DNA from: Pseudo-nitzschia pungens
Lineage: Eukaryota; Bacillariophyta; Bacillariophyceae; Bacillariales; Bacillariaceae
Length of the DNA: 64,000 bases
Reading direction: 5' to 3'
NCBI GenBank assembly: GCA_037355855.1
Contig: CM074762.1
Coordinates: forward strand, 1,240,001-1,304,000
The stretch's first letter is position 1. Each line of letters starts with the position of its first letter. This document shows, one piece after another, positions 43,820 to 52,977 of the stretch. The position numbers and the translations under genes are program-made. The notes beneath the pieces were generated by a model. That model searched no databases and was not told where the DNA came from. It worked only from the letters and a program-made list of their open reading frames with translations.

Positions 43820-45502
43820 CTACGAAGAAAGGATCGCTTGGCGGAACGAGTCGCTCGAATAGACCTCGCGACACACCGTCGGGAGTTCCAGCCCCGGTAG
43901 CCGCAGGACGTCGCGGCTGTACTCGTTGTAAGATCCGGAAAAACACGCGTAATCCAGGGCGTGCAGGTGGCACAGGGCTCGGGCCACCCTCCCGCCCTTG
44001 TTCCAGACGTCCTTGGCGGCCTTGTAGGTGCCGTACGGATCCTGCGAGCTGTTGTGCCTGCCACGGACCGGCATCGGCGGGAGTTTGTTGGCGCTCCCTT
44101 CTTCGTTGTAGTTGGCGGCCAGGCGGGGACACCTCGCGGCCAAAAAATCGGGAAAGACGTCGGTGAGGTTCTCGAGACCAGGCAGGAACCAGAGGTCGTG
44201 GTCGTCCTTCTTGTTAGATTGGGTTTCATTCGCCTTTGTTCTAGGTTTTGATGGAATGGGTGCGGGGAGCAGATCAAACTTCGAGAGGATCGGAAGGATT
44301 CCAGTCATAGATGCAAAGTGTTTGTAGTAAGGGAATTTGGCAAATGAAGGGTGTTCATTCAGAACGTCGCGGACGAATTGTTCGAATCGATCTTCCCGGA
44401 GTTTAAGATCCAACTCGTTGTTCGTGTCGTCGCTGTCGATGTTTGCATTCCAGGCCATGCGGGAATAGGGAGCCAGCTCGTCATACCTCGACGCCGCTGG
44501 AGCATCGCTATCTCCCTCGATCAGCCGGAATTCCACCTCGTTGTACCCAGACAAAAAGTGGCTGACCGGGTCACGAATGACGGTGAAGCTGCAGGGCTTG
44601 CCGCGCTTGGTTTTGTTGAATTTGAAGAAATAGTCACTGTCGTCGTCGTCCTCTGATTCGCTCTCCGCAGCAGTCTGGTTCGCAAAACCGTCCGTGTCGT
44701 TGTCGCTGGTATCATCTGTGCCCAAGCTCTTGCCATTTCTCTGCTGGTGCATCGTTTCCAATTTGTGATGAAAGAGCAAGGATATGTCTTTGTTGTGCAC
44801 TTCTTCGAGGTAAAAGTCGTTGGGATTGCCTACCGACGAACCCGGACGACGGACGTCTCCGTTTGCCTTTCGATTCAAGACTTGATGCAGGTAGGCATGG
44901 ATTTGGTTGTTGGCACCCTTCCAGATGGGCGTGTAGAGGACCGTGTTGGTAGGATCCTTGCCATCGATGAAGACCGTAAAGCCAAAGCTTCCGCGGAAAA
45001 AGAAATCCGAAACGGTTCGTTCTGTATTGTTCTCGGAGACGAAGCTTTTCTCACTCTGTGCGTTTATGTTTCTCTTGATTCCCATTTCGATTCTACCCAA
45101 TTCGAACAAGGTCGGTGCAAGCGATTGAAGAGGAACCCCGCGTGGACAGATTCTGTGCCGGATTTTTGGCCAAAGGACGTCGTCGAACTCGCGTCCCTGT
45201 TCGTCCTGATGGTTGTTCTCTACTCCGCTTCCCTGGTTTTTTAGGACTGTGTCTGATATTGTGGGTGTGTCACCAGTTATATCGTGCAGTTTTGTCGCTG
45301 TCTTTGTTTCGATCGACGGGTATGGCGACCCATACGAGTGATACCGTTTTTCCATCGACGATGACAGCGTCTCCATTGTGACTCGTCGACGGGGGTTCAG
45401 GAGCCTCGCAAAGATTGCGAAGAGGCAGAGGTTTATCAGTCCCAGCCTGAGTCCACCTCTGATGGCACTGATCAAGCCACGGTTGGTCATCGACGCTGCC
45501 AT
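43820..45502 (-). CDS. Golgi-type sulfotransferase-like protein
   Basis: A 560-residue type II membrane protein. A short cytoplasmic tail is followed by one membrane anchor (LGLINLCLFAIFARLL, residues ~19-34). The lumenal part shows a PAPS 5'-phosphosulfate loop-like stretch (YTPIWKGANNQI, near 190) and the 3'-phosphate motif FTVIRDPVSHFLSGYNEV (near 308), as in carbohydrate sulfotransferases of the Sulfotransfer_2 type. These move sulfate from PAPS onto sugar chains; diatoms carry sulfated polysaccharides. An acidic insert (ESESEDDDDSDYF) precedes the 3' motif. The start is ATG 45502 (MAASMTNRG), though the frame opens 39 codons earlier. A transposon lies 262 bp upstream. Confidence 0.7.
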   Translation of the reverse strand: MAASMTNRGLISAIRGGLRLGLINLCLFAIFARLLNPRRRVTMETLSSSMEKRYHSYGSPYPSIETKTATKLHDITGDTPTISDTVLKNQGSGVENNHQDEQGREFDDVLWPKIRHRICPRGVPLQSLAPTLFELGRIEMGIKRNINAQSEKSFVSENNTERTVSDFFFRGSFGFTVFIDGKDPTNTVLYTPIWKGANNQIHAYLHQVLNRKANGDVRRPGSSVGNPNDFYLEEVHNKDISLLFHHKLETMHQQRNGKSLGTDDTSDNDTDGFANQTAAESESEDDDDSDYFFKFNKTKRGKPCSFTVIRDPVSHFLSGYNEVEFRLIEGDSDAPAASRYDELAPYSRMAWNANIDSDDTNNELDLKLREDRFEQFVRDVLNEHPSFAKFPYYKHFASMTGILPILSKFDLLPAPIPSKPRTKANETQSNKKDDHDLWFLPGLENLTDVFPDFLAARCPRLAANYNEEGSANKLPPMPVRGRHNSSQDPYGTYKAAKDVWNKGGRVARALCHLHALDYACFSGSYNEYSRDVLRLPGLELPTVCREVYSSDSFRQAILSS

Positions 45503-45764
45503 CTTTGTCAGTTTTGTATTATTGTATTCTTTTTGTTGGGTGTCATGGCTAACTAAGGTTCTACTTGGTGATTGTTTCACCTGGAAACGGGGTTTTGCGA
45601 ATTGGCAACCAATAGGCAAACATGGAAGTACAGCTTTCGTCTGAATAGTCCAACTACCGGTACAAGAAATTTATTGAATACGGTATTGTGATGCACGCAT
45701 TCGCCTGATTACAAAAACCGTTACGTCATGCGACAAATAGTTTTTCAGTGTTCGAATTTTAGTA

Positions 45765-45964
45765 CTACGAGTCCGATAACAATTGAGACTGGTCCAGTGC
45801 GCGCCCAAAATGTAACCAATTTACATGAATTTACACTGAGCGTGCAGGGAAGGTGCACATACCATAAATAAAAATTATTCTGTAGTAGAGAAATTCCTAT
45901 AACCCTTTATAGTATGGTCTTTTGTTAGTGGAAATCCCTTGTTGAAGAGCTTCACTAAACTCTT
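45765..45964 (+). repeat. Left terminal inverted repeat
   Basis: Begins CTACGAGTCCGATAAC and is the inverted match of 50026-50226. One mismatch in the first 76 bp and more differences further in, such as around 45860-45870 and 45932-45945. It contains a direct repeat AATTTACATG/AATTTACAC at about 45818-45836. Confidence 0.92.
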
Positions 45965-46320
45965 CAAAATCGTCTATTTTTGGTGTTCGCAAAAGTTCTT
46001 TTTCCGTGTATCGGCCTTCGAAAATGTGGCTCTATCCACAACAACAGCAATCGAGAGCAAGATGGTATCACACTTGCAATTATTGCCACTGTCTTGGATG
46101 GGGGAGGTTGATCTTGCGTCATTGGTTGAGAGAGAGCAGCAGAGGTGAAAGCAGCAGGAGAGAGGAATTCAGCAGAGAGGGGAAATGGATCGATTACACG
46201 GCAATCGGCGTCTTATCCGGAGACTCATCCGGAGACTCGACAATCTACCACAGTATTCAGTCCAATCGATTGAAAGTACTTACTTTGCACTGAAATTTCC
46301 TCCAAATCAGCTTTGAAACC

Positions 46321-48186
46321 ATGTCCCTCTTCATCAAAAAGGCCCCTTCTGCTCTCAGCAAGAAATCTGCCTCCAAACCTGCCCCTCGCAAGCTCGTCAC
46401 TGTCAAGGAACGCCGGGAACGCCTGGAAGACCTCGATACGGACTCTGATGATAGTGGTTTGCTCAGCATCGAAACAGTTGCTCCAGATCCACCTTTTGCT
46501 GGATTGGAAGAGCTATTGAGAAAGCGCGATCCCTTCCCCAAGCCAGCAAAACAGAGCTTGATTGTCGAGTTTCTGGAAGCCGATCTCTCTCGACTTACAG
46601 AGAATGACGGGAAAAAGACTCTGCTTGAAATTCAGCAGGATTTGAAACACACCAAAGGAAAGTCCAAGAGCTCACGACTTTGGACCAGTGACTACTTGGC
46701 AGTGCAGCTTGCTGCCATTGTACGAGCCTACGAATCCTACCAATCTTTTGTTGCGTGCAATCGATCCACCAGAAACAAGATCCCTGCGATTGCCATGCTT
46801 GACAACCTCCTGAGCAAATTCTCCATTGAACTCGACAAAGAACGCGCCAAAAAGCAGGCCGTTCTTCACGCCGAAGCCAAGAAGAAGATTGCAAAGGTCA
46901 AGAAAACTGGTGGTGTTAGACCCCAGGATGACATCGAGTTTGATAGATTTCTCTTGCTTTCTATGCCTTGTCCCAACTGCAAGCATTTCAACACCATGCA
47001 TCTCCAGAGCAAAAAAGAAATTGAGGAAATCAACCAGCAAGTGGAGGAGGAGTACCAAAAGAAGAAGCGTCGGTACGCCGCTTATTCTGTATCTCGGCAG
47101 CAACAAGAAAAGAAGCCCCGGAAGGGGAAGATCAAGAGTCGCGAGATCGGCTGCTTCTGTTTCAAGGTCAATTGCATGGACATGCCAAATGGAGGCAATT
47201 GTTCTCACTGCCGACACTGTGCCTCCCAAGGTAAGAAATTCCTCAACGAGAGGAGTGTATGTGTGGATTGTTGCATTTGTGCCTGTGACTGTAGCATTGT
47301 GTTCTTCGAATCGGAAAGGAAGGCAATTGCTGATATGGTGGATCCGAAGAAGACAGAGTCTGCTCCCCTGACCAATGGAAGAGCATTGCTCCACCACCTG
47401 GAAGATATATACGCCTCGAAAGTCAAGGAGGTGTTCCTGGAAAATCCATCCGCATCGAACGAACAGATAGCCAGAGACGCCCATTCCAGTACCTTCCATG
47501 AAGTTCTATCTGATCCCGTTTTCGCAAGTGCAGAAGCGAGAAAGAAACTTCAGGAAGATATGGGTCCACTGGAGACTACCACCAAGGATGGGAAGACTAT
47601 CGATCAGCTCCGGGCAGAGAAGAGGGGTGTCACTCTCGATCCCACCGGAGACTCCAGATTTTTCCGGAACAGACTCCAGGAACATCCAATGGATCAGACC
47701 CGGTTTCTTCGAAACAGCAATACGGCGAACCCCCTTCGCCTCTCTCCAATCAAATCCGAGATCGGATCAAGTGTCCAACCAATCAGCATCGATGGAGCTG
47801 ATGGCGAGAGTAAATTGTTGCGTACTCCAATCAAACCAAGCCGTAAATTGTCGAGTGGCCCATCGGAACGCGAATTGTTGATTGAAGGCGAATTGTCGAG
47901 TGATACTCCACCAAGCGAATTGTCGAGTGATACTCCTCCCTTCCTTCGATCCATGCGAGAAGCAGCCAATGAGAAAGCCGACTTCCAGGAGAACTCCCAG
48001 CCCACCTTGGAGATCCTCGATCACTTGGGAGACACTCTTACTGCTGAAAATAATTCAGCAGAAGCTTCCCGGATCAAGCGCAAGGCAACTGATCTTGCCA
48101 AGCGGGGAAAAGATCCCGACGAGTGTCTCCCCAAGATGGTGGACTGGTGCAAGCGCCAGAAGATTCCGGCGAAAGACGAAAAATAA
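46321..48186 (+). CDS. Cysteine-rich protein carried by the transposon
   Basis: A 621-residue protein of unknown function inside the transposon. The N-terminal part is basic and disordered (MSLFIKKAPSALSKK), then helical. Cysteines cluster at residues ~213-326: CPNCKHF, GCFCFKVNCMDM, CSHCRHCASQGKKF and CVDCCICACDCS. This looks like a multi-zinc or cysteine-knot-like domain. The C-terminal third is polar, with a short internal repeat (ELSSDTPPS, twice). The end has a basic patch (RIKRKATDLAKRGKD) resembling a nuclear signal. It is not a transposase by any motif I can see. It could be a DNA-binding helper, a regulator or a captured gene. ATG 46321 has ACC before it. There are no introns, and it is convergent with the transposase gene. 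Confidence 0.8.
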   Translation: MSLFIKKAPSALSKKSASKPAPRKLVTVKERRERLEDLDTDSDDSGLLSIETVAPDPPFAGLEELLRKRDPFPKPAKQSLIVEFLEADLSRLTENDGKKTLLEIQQDLKHTKGKSKSSRLWTSDYLAVQLAAIVRAYESYQSFVACNRSTRNKIPAIAMLDNLLSKFSIELDKERAKKQAVLHAEAKKKIAKVKKTGGVRPQDDIEFDRFLLLSMPCPNCKHFNTMHLQSKKEIEEINQQVEEEYQKKKRRYAAYSVSRQQQEKKPRKGKIKSREIGCFCFKVNCMDMPNGGNCSHCRHCASQGKKFLNERSVCVDCCICACDCSIVFFESERKAIADMVDPKKTESAPLTNGRALLHHLEDIYASKVKEVFLENPSASNEQIARDAHSSTFHEVLSDPVFASAEARKKLQEDMGPLETTTKDGKTIDQLRAEKRGVTLDPTGDSRFFRNRLQEHPMDQTRFLRNSNTANPLRLSPIKSEIGSSVQPISIDGADGESKLLRTPIKPSRKLSSGPSERELLIEGELSSDTPPSELSSDTPPFLRSMREAANEKADFQENSQPTLEILDHLGDTLTAENNSAEASRIKRKATDLAKRGKDPDECLPKMVDWCKRQKIPAKDEK

Positions 48187-48805
48187 ACTGTATTATTAGT
48201 AATTATCTATGATTAGCTGTCGATTGTTGTGTCCGCCATTGTCGGTTGCCGGTTGGTTGTTGGTTACTCTTGCTGGAGGCATAGTGTAGTTTTTAGATGT
48301 TGCCAGCAGCAAAATTATGAGCTGCTGCTTGCTGCTGTTTGCTGCTGTTTGCTGATCGATCCGATCGATCGATCGTGTTTTGCGTTCCGGACTTTCGTGT
48401 ACCGGTATGTTCGATATCCAGACATGTAGAGCTACAATAGATAAAGAGAGGTCCAACACCTCTGAATCCCAGCAGTTCTTCTATACTTGGACGCGTCGGT
48501 CGACTTCAATCCCAGGAGTTCTTCTATACTTTGCGGCGCCGGTCGACTTCAATCCCACCACCTGGACGTGTTCGATACTTAAGACATGGGAGTGATCGAC
48601 TGCCAGCAGCGCTATTGGGTACAATCGAAAACCTATCTGAAATAAACTGGAGCAACACTAATTCATTATTTCTATTTTTGCAACTCTGCAAAAGCAGATC
48701 CACTAAACTACCACTAAGAAATACAACCAAATCGACAATCGACCATGGTGGAGCCGGAGACGCGACAATCGACAATGGTGGAGACGCGACAATCGACAAT
48801 GGCGC
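48187..48805. other. Spacer between the two transposon genes, repeat-rich
   Basis: Contains TGCTGCTGTTTGC repeats (48320-48354), GATCGATC (48355-48374), a duplicated GGTCGACTTCAATCCCA (about 48498 and 48541), and a duplicated ACGCGACAATCGACAATGG (48759-48800). No further gene is seen. Confidence 0.6.
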
Positions 48806-49951
48806 TCAGCGCTCTATTACAACGCCGGGGTAGGTACCGTCGACACTGTATCCACAGTGAGCAAACGTCCCGTCGAATGGACCGATTGCTCCTGCAGCTC
48901 TGTAGATCTGTTGCTCTAGATCTACCAAATCTAGCTCCCCTCTCGTGTTGATCTTGAGGTAGTTGACTAACTGACAGATGATATACTCTGTCGGTCCATA
49001 CTTGGGTTGATAGGGAGGTCGAGGGACAACATTGTATCTCGTCGGTCCGTCCCTGTCGAAAATCGTATTGTAGACAATGGGAGCAGCATGGCTGCTCAAG
49101 TTGTCCCACATAAAGACTCTCCAGTCATCTGTTTGTGGCACTCGCTGCTCTCCTTCAAAGGAAGAGCAGATAGTGCCTACAAAAGAAGCGAACGCGTCCC
49201 CTGTGGTTCCAGGGTTTCTGCTAACTCGTACCCATCGACGAGGATGGCGGAGGCTGCCAGACAAATTGTTGGGTACAGTGGGATCTCCAGCTTCCACAGC
49301 AATAATAACTGTAAGTTTCTGCCCTTTCGCGTAGTTGCCGATACTTCGAACTCTCCGAAAACTAACTGACCAAGCGTTTCTGCGATTCAGTCGCTTTGTT
49401 TCCATGGCGAACTCGTCTATATCGATGAGGCGCTTTCTGGGGATACCAGCAATACCAGATGGCAATGGTCTGTTCCAGAACAACCATTCCTTCCGCTTGT
49501 TTGTGGGAGTGTAAGCCCGGTAAGATTCGATACTGCATTTCTTTTGTGTTACATTAAGCTCTTGTAATCGGTGCGAGAGGAGCTGCCGGCTGTAGATTCC
49601 TCCCCTTTCGTTGTAAATAAACATTGCCATCTCATCAAGTGTGGCCTGTGGCCAAATAACGAGACAGAGCATAAGGAGTGTCAAATCTGCACCTACCAGC
49701 TCTGTCTTGTCTTTGTTGCCAGTCATCCGTCGGGGATGAAGTTGTTTCTTCCACCGGAAGAGTGTCGCTCTTGCGACAGGTACAGGTAAGCCTGCTTCGT
49801 GATCCTCCAATATCTCTAGACGCCTCCATACTGGATATCCCTGAGCTCCTCCTCTTTTAGGATGAGGCTTCTCCTCCCTCTGTTGCCCTAACTCCCTGCT
49901 AAGTTGCAGTTTGCTACGCGCTTTGGCTCTGGTATCTGCCGGATCCACCAT
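48806..49951 (-). CDS. DDE transposase, Tc1/mariner-IS630 superfamily (DD38E)
   Basis: A 381-residue transposase. The N-terminal half is helix-turn-helix-like (WRRLEILEDHEAGLPV; ARATLFRWKKQL; SRQLLSHRLQELNVT). The catalytic triad is visible: first Asp in KRLIDIDEFAMETK, second in VFMWDNLSSHAAP, and Glu in PPYQPKYGPTEYIICQL, which matches the usual 'PPYSPxLNPIE' block. There are 38 residues between the second Asp and the Glu. The start is ATG 49951 (MVDPADTRAK), two codons inside a TTG-initiated frame. The frame is full length and uninterrupted. The enzyme is expected to cut and rejoin the element at TA sites by binding the long inverted repeats. Confidence 0.88.
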   Translation of the reverse strand: MVDPADTRAKARSKLQLSRELGQQREEKPHPKRGGAQGYPVWRRLEILEDHEAGLPVPVARATLFRWKKQLHPRRMTGNKDKTELVGADLTLLMLCLVIWPQATLDEMAMFIYNERGGIYSRQLLSHRLQELNVTQKKCSIESYRAYTPTNKRKEWLFWNRPLPSGIAGIPRKRLIDIDEFAMETKRLNRRNAWSVSFRRVRSIGNYAKGQKLTVIIAVEAGDPTVPNNLSGSLRHPRRWVRVSRNPGTTGDAFASFVGTICSSFEGEQRVPQTDDWRVFMWDNLSSHAAPIVYNTIFDRDGPTRYNVVPRPPYQPKYGPTEYIICQLVNYLKINTRGELDLVDLEQQIYRAAGAIGPFDGTFAHCGYSVDGTYPGVVIER

Positions 49952-50025
49952 GGTCAAGTTGTTCGGTATGTATTCTCGTTATTGTGATGCGAAGAACTGT
50001 GGTGTCAAAAAATGTGAGTTTTATA

Positions 50026-50226
50026 AAGAGTTTAGTGAAGCTCTCAAAGAATGCGTTTCCACTAACAAAAGACCATACTATAAAGGGTTATAAGAATTTG
50101 TCTATTACAGAATAATTTTTTGGCATTGGTATCTGCACCTTCCCTGCACGCTCAGTGTAAATTCGTGTAAATTGGTTACATTTTGGGCGCGCACTGGACC
50201 AGTCTCAATTGTTATCGGACTCGTAG
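50026..50226 (-). repeat. Right terminal inverted repeat
   Basis: Inverted match to 45765-45964, ending ...GGACTCGTAG next to TA at 50227. It lies just outside the transposase start, so it probably includes the transposase promoter. Confidence 0.92.
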
Positions 50227-50228
50227 TA

Positions 50229-50957
50229 TGTAAACAAAACTTCCCTCATGACTTCGTTACAATAAATTACTTAGTACCGTATTAAGATTTTACGAAGTAA
50301 TTGCTTCGGAATTGGTACAAGTATTTCAATACGTAAATTACTTAGTTGTTGTCGGATACTCGAAGAACGCGGGTACTGTATGTTCTGCTTCGTAATTATT
50401 TACCTACCGGTAACCTTACTGGATTACCGATGTATTATTATTATTGTTTGTTCTTTTAATTATTACGTTCGGCCCAATCAGCTTTTAAAGCCATTACTGA
50501 CATTTGAGAACACAAAAATTTGAAACGAGCATAACAGCATTGCAAAACTTTTACTAAGAATGAATGAATCAATCGTCATCCTTCAGAATAAAGCGTTAAA
50601 CTACCGTACCGTACCGGTAGGATACTGTACAGTGATGTCCGGTAACTTATTTTCGTCTTTGCCGAGAGTACGAGTAAGGTTAGCTGGTACGTTCGTTTTC
50701 ACGTCCCAAACGATACAAGCGTCTGTCCATCCATCAAGATGGCGCGAGGATCTTCGGAATCACTGCGTTTGTGACAGCCGACAGGACGCAGGACATGAGG
50801 TAAGAAAGGTGACGAGGATCACATAACGGTGAAGCATTTGGATGACATCGTATCGGAAAGTTAATGCAACACGTCGGTAGTCATTACAATCACAATCATA
50901 ACATACTGAGACGGACACACGAAGGAGTCTCTTGACTCTCTTAGAGAGCAGATCACG
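50229..50957. other. Upstream region of ARP4
   Basis: About 730 bp. Recurring motifs CGTACCGTACCGGTAGG (50604-50620) and GTACGAGTAAGGTTAGC (50668-50684) are seen. No gene. The native sulfotransferase/ARP4 divergent intergenic region continues here after the transposon. Confidence 0.5.
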
Positions 50958-52727
50958 ATGTATTGTGGAGACGAGACGGGCTCTTTCATCGGAGAGATCG
51001 GCAGCAATACGTGTCGCTTTGGCTATGGTGGAGAAGACAACCCCAAACTCACAACTCCATCGTATGTCGTTTCTGGCAACTGTGATAAAAGTGGTGATAC
51101 GTATCCGCGACGTCGAATGTCTCGTCTTTCCTCCTTGCACGCGCCGCGAGAGAATGAACTGATGGAATCAATTCTTCGCATGCCGGGCAGTGGGAACGAC
51201 AACGACTATTCACTTCCAATCACAAATCCCAATCTATTTTTGCGACAGGGGGAGGTTGTCGAGAACTGGGACAATCTACAAACGGCATGGGAAACCAGCA
51301 TGGATGTATTGAGGGCTACCGACACGCTGAAACACACCAAGGGCGGAAATCCGTACGAACGAACGAAAAAACAAAAACGAGAACATAAAGCATCGGGACT
51401 TTCGTCGTCGACGGTTACTGGCAGCAAGGATGGAGACGACACCGTAGGTGGAGGACGATGTGTCCACCCCATCTTGGCCGTTACGCCTGGATTTTCCGAG
51501 TGTACATTGGGTGACAACGAAGGAGGCGAAGGGACCGGTACACAATTCCAGAGTGCCACGAAACGACAACAATACACAACGTACACCGAAGTGCTCATGG
51601 AATCCCTCGACGCCACAAGCGCCTTTCTGGCCCCGGCCCCCATGCTGGCCGCCTTTTCTATGGGACGTCAGACCGCTCTTGTTGTTGATATTGGCGCGGG
51701 CGGCTGTCGGGTGACGCCAGTTGTGGATGGGTTGATTCTGAAGCAATCCCAGCGACGAAGCGGACGGGGTGGGGACTGGCTTGGCGACGTGACCTGGAGG
51801 GCATTGCTGGGAGAGAAACGACGAGAATGCGAAGAAGGCGACAACGAAGAAAAGAATGCCAACAAGGGGGGCAAAAACGACTCGTTGTCTCCTGTAACCA
51901 TGATTCGGCCGAGATACATGATGAGGGGGAAAGACAAAACCAAATACGATGGGAAACTATTCAATTCGGTATTCCACAGGCGTGCAATGAACGATTTGAT
52001 GTACGAGATCCGAACCGAGCCCTTTGTTACCCTGTATGGCACGGATCAGATGGAAAAGATTCGAATACCCTTTACCAGCAAAGGAAGCAACCAGCGTGAC
52101 GACGACGACGACGACGACGATGTCACCATGACCCCCCCCCCTGGGACGCCTGGTTCGACCGTTCCGAACAAGGCCGAGCCCGGGTCACCTGAATCAACCA
52201 TGACCAACGACGAGTCGTCTGTGTATGAATTGCCCGATGGGACCCCGATTGAGTTGTCTTCGTCTTCATTTGGAAAAGATTTATGCCAGCTTCCGGAACT
52301 CCTCTTTTGCGAAGAATCAACCTTGCCCTTCCAGAATCATTCATGCAACAACAATAGTTCGGGTTCCTCCACTTCTGGACAGGCAACATTTTCCAATGTA
52401 CCCCTTCATCGATTGATCCAAGAATCACTCCTGGCCGTAGGAGACGTCGATGCTCGCAAAGAACTGGCGAGCTGCATCTGCCTGGTTGGAGCGACATCTC
52501 TCTTGCCGAACATAGAGACTCGTCTCTCGCAGGAATTGAGTGCTCTATTGCCCTCGTTTGTCAAACCTAGGGTGATTGCACCCAAGGTATCCTCCGTGGA
52601 ACGGTCCTGTGCGGCGTGGATCGGAGCTTCCATTCTGACGTCGCTCGGTTCCTTTCAACAACTCTGGTTGTCGAGGGCCGAATACGAGGAGTACGGTGCT
52701 ACCATGTCGATTCAACGGTTTCCGTAG
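50958..52727 (+). CDS. ARP4: Actin-related protein, ARP4/BAF53-like
   Basis: A 589-residue actin-fold protein. The N-terminus (GDETGSFIGEIGSNTCRFGY) and the second phosphate-loop region (ALVVDIGAGGCRVTPVVDG) follow the nuclear ARP4 pattern, not conventional actin. The C-terminus (CAAWIGASILTSLGSFQQLW, then SRAEYEEYG) matches the actin-family end. ARP4 is a subunit of chromatin complexes (INO80, SWR1, NuA4 types). It is longer than usual because of disordered acidic inserts, including an Asp run near residue 380 followed by Pro-rich sequence. The start is ATG 50958. No intron is visible. Its upstream neighbour is the transposon. Confidence 0.8.
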   Translation: MYCGDETGSFIGEIGSNTCRFGYGGEDNPKLTTPSYVVSGNCDKSGDTYPRRRMSRLSSLHAPRENELMESILRMPGSGNDNDYSLPITNPNLFLRQGEVVENWDNLQTAWETSMDVLRATDTLKHTKGGNPYERTKKQKREHKASGLSSSTVTGSKDGDDTVGGGRCVHPILAVTPGFSECTLGDNEGGEGTGTQFQSATKRQQYTTYTEVLMESLDATSAFLAPAPMLAAFSMGRQTALVVDIGAGGCRVTPVVDGLILKQSQRRSGRGGDWLGDVTWRALLGEKRRECEEGDNEEKNANKGGKNDSLSPVTMIRPRYMMRGKDKTKYDGKLFNSVFHRRAMNDLMYEIRTEPFVTLYGTDQMEKIRIPFTSKGSNQRDDDDDDDDVTMTPPPGTPGSTVPNKAEPGSPESTMTNDESSVYELPDGTPIELSSSSFGKDLCQLPELLFCEESTLPFQNHSCNNNSSGSSTSGQATFSNVPLHRLIQESLLAVGDVDARKELASCICLVGATSLLPNIETRLSQELSALLPSFVKPRVIAPKVSSVERSCAAWIGASILTSLGSFQQLWLSRAEYEEYGATMSIQRFP

Positions 52728-52977
52728 TTCTAGCCAAATCAGAAGGCGATAACGCGATAGGGGCGAGCATTTGGGATCCGAGAGCAACAGCTGAACACGG
52801 ATCTAAAAACGAATTCAAGCATGGTCTGAAAATAGATACGGTCAAATTCTGTTGAACGTTTGCCAATGTTTCACTGGTTTAGTTTTGTCGTGACGCAAAC
52901 GCAGCCCTCCAATGTTAGTTATTCTTCGTTCACAACGGTTTGCGTTGGATGGATTTTTGAAAACATTTGTAGATCGC

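Larger units (their letters stand above)
45765..50226. mobile_element. DNA transposon, IS630/Tc1/mariner-like, with two genes
   Basis: A 4,462-bp element bounded by terminal inverted repeats of about 200 bp starting CTACGAGTCC. It is flanked on both sides by TA (45763-45764 and 50227-50228), the target duplication of Tc1/mariner elements. The outer 76 bp of the repeats differ at one base. It carries a DDE transposase on the minus strand (48806-49951) and a cysteine-rich gene on the plus strand (46321-48186), convergent with each other. Both frames are intact, so the copy may be young and autonomous. A second large gene is unusual for this superfamily. Confidence 0.9.
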
